Source: Lachnospiraceae bacterium (lineage in GTDB: Bacteria > Bacillota_A > Clostridia > Lachnospirales > Lachnospiraceae). From it: a DNA stretch of 8,217 nucleotides. The notes under the pieces are model-generated. The model searched no databases and was not told the origin of the DNA. It was given only the letters and a program-made list of their open reading frames with translations. Positions 6,411 to 8,217 of the stretch are shown piece by piece; positions within the stretch are counted from its first letter, which is position 1; each line of letters starts with the position of its first letter. The DNA is taken from assembly GCA_017634255.1 (NCBI GenBank), contig JAGBNT010000016.1, positions 1 through 8,217 on the forward strand, given 5' to 3'. The position numbers were made by a program, and so were the translations under genes.

Positions 6411-6441
6411 TGCGATACTAAAAAAACAAAACACTTAAAGC

Positions 6442-8217
6442 CTACTTCTTTGCCTTAGCCGCAAAGCCCGCCCTCTTTCTAAGGGTGGGGTCCAATATCC
6501 TCTTCCTTATCCTTAAGGACTTCGGAGTTACCTCCAAAAGCTCATCGGTATCTATGAAATCCAGCGCCTGCTCAAGGGATAGGATAACCGGCGGAACCAG
6601 CCTTAAAGCCTCGTCCGAGGAGGAGGTACGGGTATTGGTAAGGTGCTTGGTCTTGCAGACGTTGACCTCGATATCGTCGCTTTTCGGGTTGGAACCGATT
6701 ACCATTCCGGAATATACCTTCGTGCCGGGTCCGATGAAGAGAGACCCTCTCTCCTGGGCGTTAAAGAGACCGTAGGTCACCGCCTCTCCCGCCTCGAAGG
6801 CTATAAGCGACCCCGTCTTCCTGTAGGATATATCCCCCTTGTAGGGACCGTAGCCGTTAAAGGTGGTATTTATTATTCCGTTGCCCTTGGTATCGGTCAT
6901 GAAAGGTCCCCTGAAGCCGATAAGCCCTCTTGAGGGTATATTAAATTCGAGCCTTGTATAGCCTCCGCTTATGGAACTCATATTAAGGAGCTCTCCCTTG
7001 CGCTCGGAAAGCGATGCGATGACCGTACCGGAAAATTCATCAGGTACATCGATATAGGCGGTCTCCATGGGCTCCAGGGTCTTGCCGTTTTCATCTTTCT
7101 TATAGATGACCTCAGCCTTGCTCACCGCAAACTCATAGCCCTCGCGGCGCATATTCTCTATAAGCACGGACAGATGAAGCTCTCCCCTGCCCGAAACCTT
7201 AAAGGTATCCGTCGAATCCGTGTCCTCTATCCGAAGCGAAACATCCGTATTAAGCTCCTTATAAAGCCTGTCCTTGATATGCCTTGAGGTCACGTACTTC
7301 CCCTCCTGACCGGCAAGCGGAGAATCGTTGACTATGAAATTCATGGATATGGTGGGCTCCGATATCTTCTGGAAGGGTATCGGTTCCGGCGCCTCGGGCG
7401 AGCATAGCGTATCTCCGATCTTGAGGTCAGCGATACCGGAGATTGCAACTATCGAGCCTACTCCCGCCTCGGTCACATCCACCTTGGACAGACCGTCGAA
7501 CTCATAGAGCTTGCTGATCTTTACCTTTTCTTTTCTGTCGGGATTGTGGTGGTTTACTATGAGCGCCTCCTGATTTACCTTGACCGAACCGTTATCCACC
7601 TTTCCCACACCTATCCTTCCAACGTACTCATTGTAATCGATGGTGGAGATGAGCACCTGGGTCGGAGCCTCGGGATCTCCCGTAGGCGCCGGGATGTAAT
7701 CGATTATGGTATCAAACAGAGGCTTCATATCCGTACCGGGTACATCCGGGTCCAGCGAAGCCACTCCCTCCTTTGCCGAAGCATAGACAAAGGGGCAGTC
7801 CAGCTGGTCGTCATCGGCTCCAAGGTTTATAAAGAGCTCCAATACCTCGTCCACTACCTCCTTGGGTCTCGCCCCTGGTCTGTCTATCTTGTTTATGCAG
7901 GCGATTACCGGAAGCTTAAGCGACAGAGCCTTCATGAGCACGAATTTAGTCTGGGGCATTACTCCCTCGAAGGCATCCACTAAAAGCACTACTCCGTTTA
8001 CCATCTTTAAGATACGCTCCACCTCGCCTCCGAAGTCCGCGTGACCGGGGGTATCTACGATATTTATTTTTGTATCCTTATATGTGACCGCGGTATTCTT
8101 GGAAAGTATGGTTATGCCGCGCTCCCTTTCTATGTCGTTGGAGTCCATTACCCTCTCCGCGACCTCCTGGTTTTCCCTGAAAACACCGCTCTGCCTTAAA
8201 AGGCAGTCCACCAATGT
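6442..8217 (-). CDS. typA: Ribosome-associated translational GTPase TypA/BipA (5' end beyond window)
   Basis: The reading frame is open to the window edge at 8217, giving 591 residues, and TypA is normally about 605-615, so roughly 20 N-terminal residues with most of the P-loop are missing. The first in-window codon is ACA followed by TTG-GTG-GAC; that TTG is an internal Leu of the KTTLVD segment, not a start. Counting that Leu as 1, the GTPase signatures are RERGITI (30-36, switch I), DTPGHADFGGE (54-64, G3), NKID (108-111, G4) and SAKEG (146-150, G5). Translation-factor domains follow, then the TypA-specific C-terminal region, including RGLIGFRG and a basic tail ending AKAKK. TypA binds the ribosome and aids 50S assembly and growth under stress. 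No damage is seen. A structured 228-nt gap with its own promoter separates it from dapA, so typA is probably a separate unit. Confidence 0.97.
   Translation of the reverse strand, partial: TLVDCLLRQSGVFRENQEVAERVMDSNDIERERGITILSKNTAVTYKDTKINIVDTPGHADFGGEVERILKMVNGVVLLVDAFEGVMPQTKFVLMKALSLKLPVIACINKIDRPGARPKEVVDEVLELFINLGADDDQLDCPFVYASAKEGVASLDPDVPGTDMKPLFDTIIDYIPAPTGDPEAPTQVLISTIDYNEYVGRIGVGKVDNGSVKVNQEALIVNHHNPDRKEKVKISKLYEFDGLSKVDVTEAGVGSIVAISGIADLKIGDTLCSPEAPEPIPFQKISEPTISMNFIVNDSPLAGQEGKYVTSRHIKDRLYKELNTDVSLRIEDTDSTDTFKVSGRGELHLSVLIENMRREGYEFAVSKAEVIYKKDENGKTLEPMETAYIDVPDEFSGTVIASLSERKGELLNMSSISGGYTRLEFNIPSRGLIGFRGPFMTDTKGNGIINTTFNGYGPYKGDISYRKTGSLIAFEAGEAVTYGLFNAQERGSLFIGPGTKVYSGMVIGSNPKSDDIEVNVCKTKHLTNTRTSSSDEALRLVPPVILSLEQALDFIDTDELLEVTPKSLRIRKRILDPTLRKRAGFAAKAKK

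Larger units (their letters stand above)
6307..6438. repeat. Outer inverted repeat enclosing two hairpins (possible three-way-junction RNA or small palindromic element)
   Basis: TTAAGTGT at 6307-6314 is the exact reverse complement of ACACTTAA at 6431-6438. Between these arms lie the hairpins at 6328-6359 and 6365-6410, so a transcript of either strand could fold as a closing stem with two side arms. The element begins 3 nt after the typA stop codon and ends about 30 nt upstream of the dapA -35 box. No flanking direct repeat of convincing length is seen, and it matches no RNA family I can recognise. The outer stem alone is short and AT-rich. Confidence 0.4.

Noticed and set aside
6214..6441. 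Lysine riboswitch (L-box) or T-box leader before dapA
   Set aside because: The predicted transcript leader is only about 30 nt, and the hairpins lie upstream of the promoter. I see none of the conserved L-box or T-box sequence.
6420..6466. Possible intrinsic terminator of typA: CTTTGC/GCAAAG hairpin near the stop codon and a run of seven Ts
   Set aside because: The hairpin lies inside the coding end, has only 6 bp, and is more than 20 nt from the seven-T run. The stronger hairpins further on lack a T-run. Termination here is possible but not supported by a proper structure.
7546..7983. Plus-strand 145-codon open frame
   Set aside because: It is antisense within typA, which has unambiguous GTPase motifs in the opposite strand.
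8212..8214. TTG as the start codon of typA
   Set aside because: This codon is the Leu of the KTTLVD segment following the P-loop. The frame continues through 8217, so the true start is outside the window.

Overview
The window reads as chromosomal DNA of a Gram-positive, clostridial-type bacterium, most likely in or near the Lachnospiraceae. The reasons are the protein styles, the AGGAGG-type ribosome binding sites, a textbook sigma-A promoter, and a surface O-acylation pair (MBOAT plus DHHW protein) of the kind common in Clostridia. This is inference from sequence alone. All seven genes lie on the minus strand, so transcription runs from high to low coordinates. The first gene (typA) and the last (the DHHW gene) run off the window edges.

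In transcription order: typA/bipA (ribosome-associated GTPase, 5' end missing) occupies 6442-8217. A 228-nt intergenic stretch follows. It holds two strong hairpins enclosed by an outer 8-nt inverted repeat, then a near-consensus promoter (TTGACA-N17-TATGAT) about 30 nt upstream of dapA. Next come dapA (5326-6213) and dapB (4544-5299), the first two dedicated steps of lysine/diaminopimelate synthesis. dapB overlaps a hisA gene (3771-4544) by 1 nt. That HisA is of the eukaryotic HIS6 type rather than the usual bacterial type. After 57 nt comes a response regulator with an HD-GYP-like output domain (2604-3713), in which the signature HD His is Phe. After a further 68 nt, containing a small hairpin, come an AlgI/DltB-like MBOAT O-acyltransferase (1096-2535) and, 15 nt later, a membrane-anchored DHHW protein (1-1080, 3' end missing) that appears to start at TTG.

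Functionally there are three blocks: translation/ribosome assembly (typA), amino-acid and cell-wall precursor synthesis (dapA-dapB-hisA), and signalling plus surface polysaccharide O-acylation (response regulator, MBOAT, DHHW). No convincing intrinsic terminator or second promoter is visible between dapA and the left edge. The six genes downstream of the promoter could therefore be one transcript, although the 57- and 68-nt gaps leave room for separate control. No tRNA, rRNA, CRISPR array, IS element or phage gene is visible. Most of the window is ordinary housekeeping DNA. The unusual points are the eukaryote-type HisA, the HD-to-FD change, the altered DapA active-site motif and the structured typA-dapA spacer.
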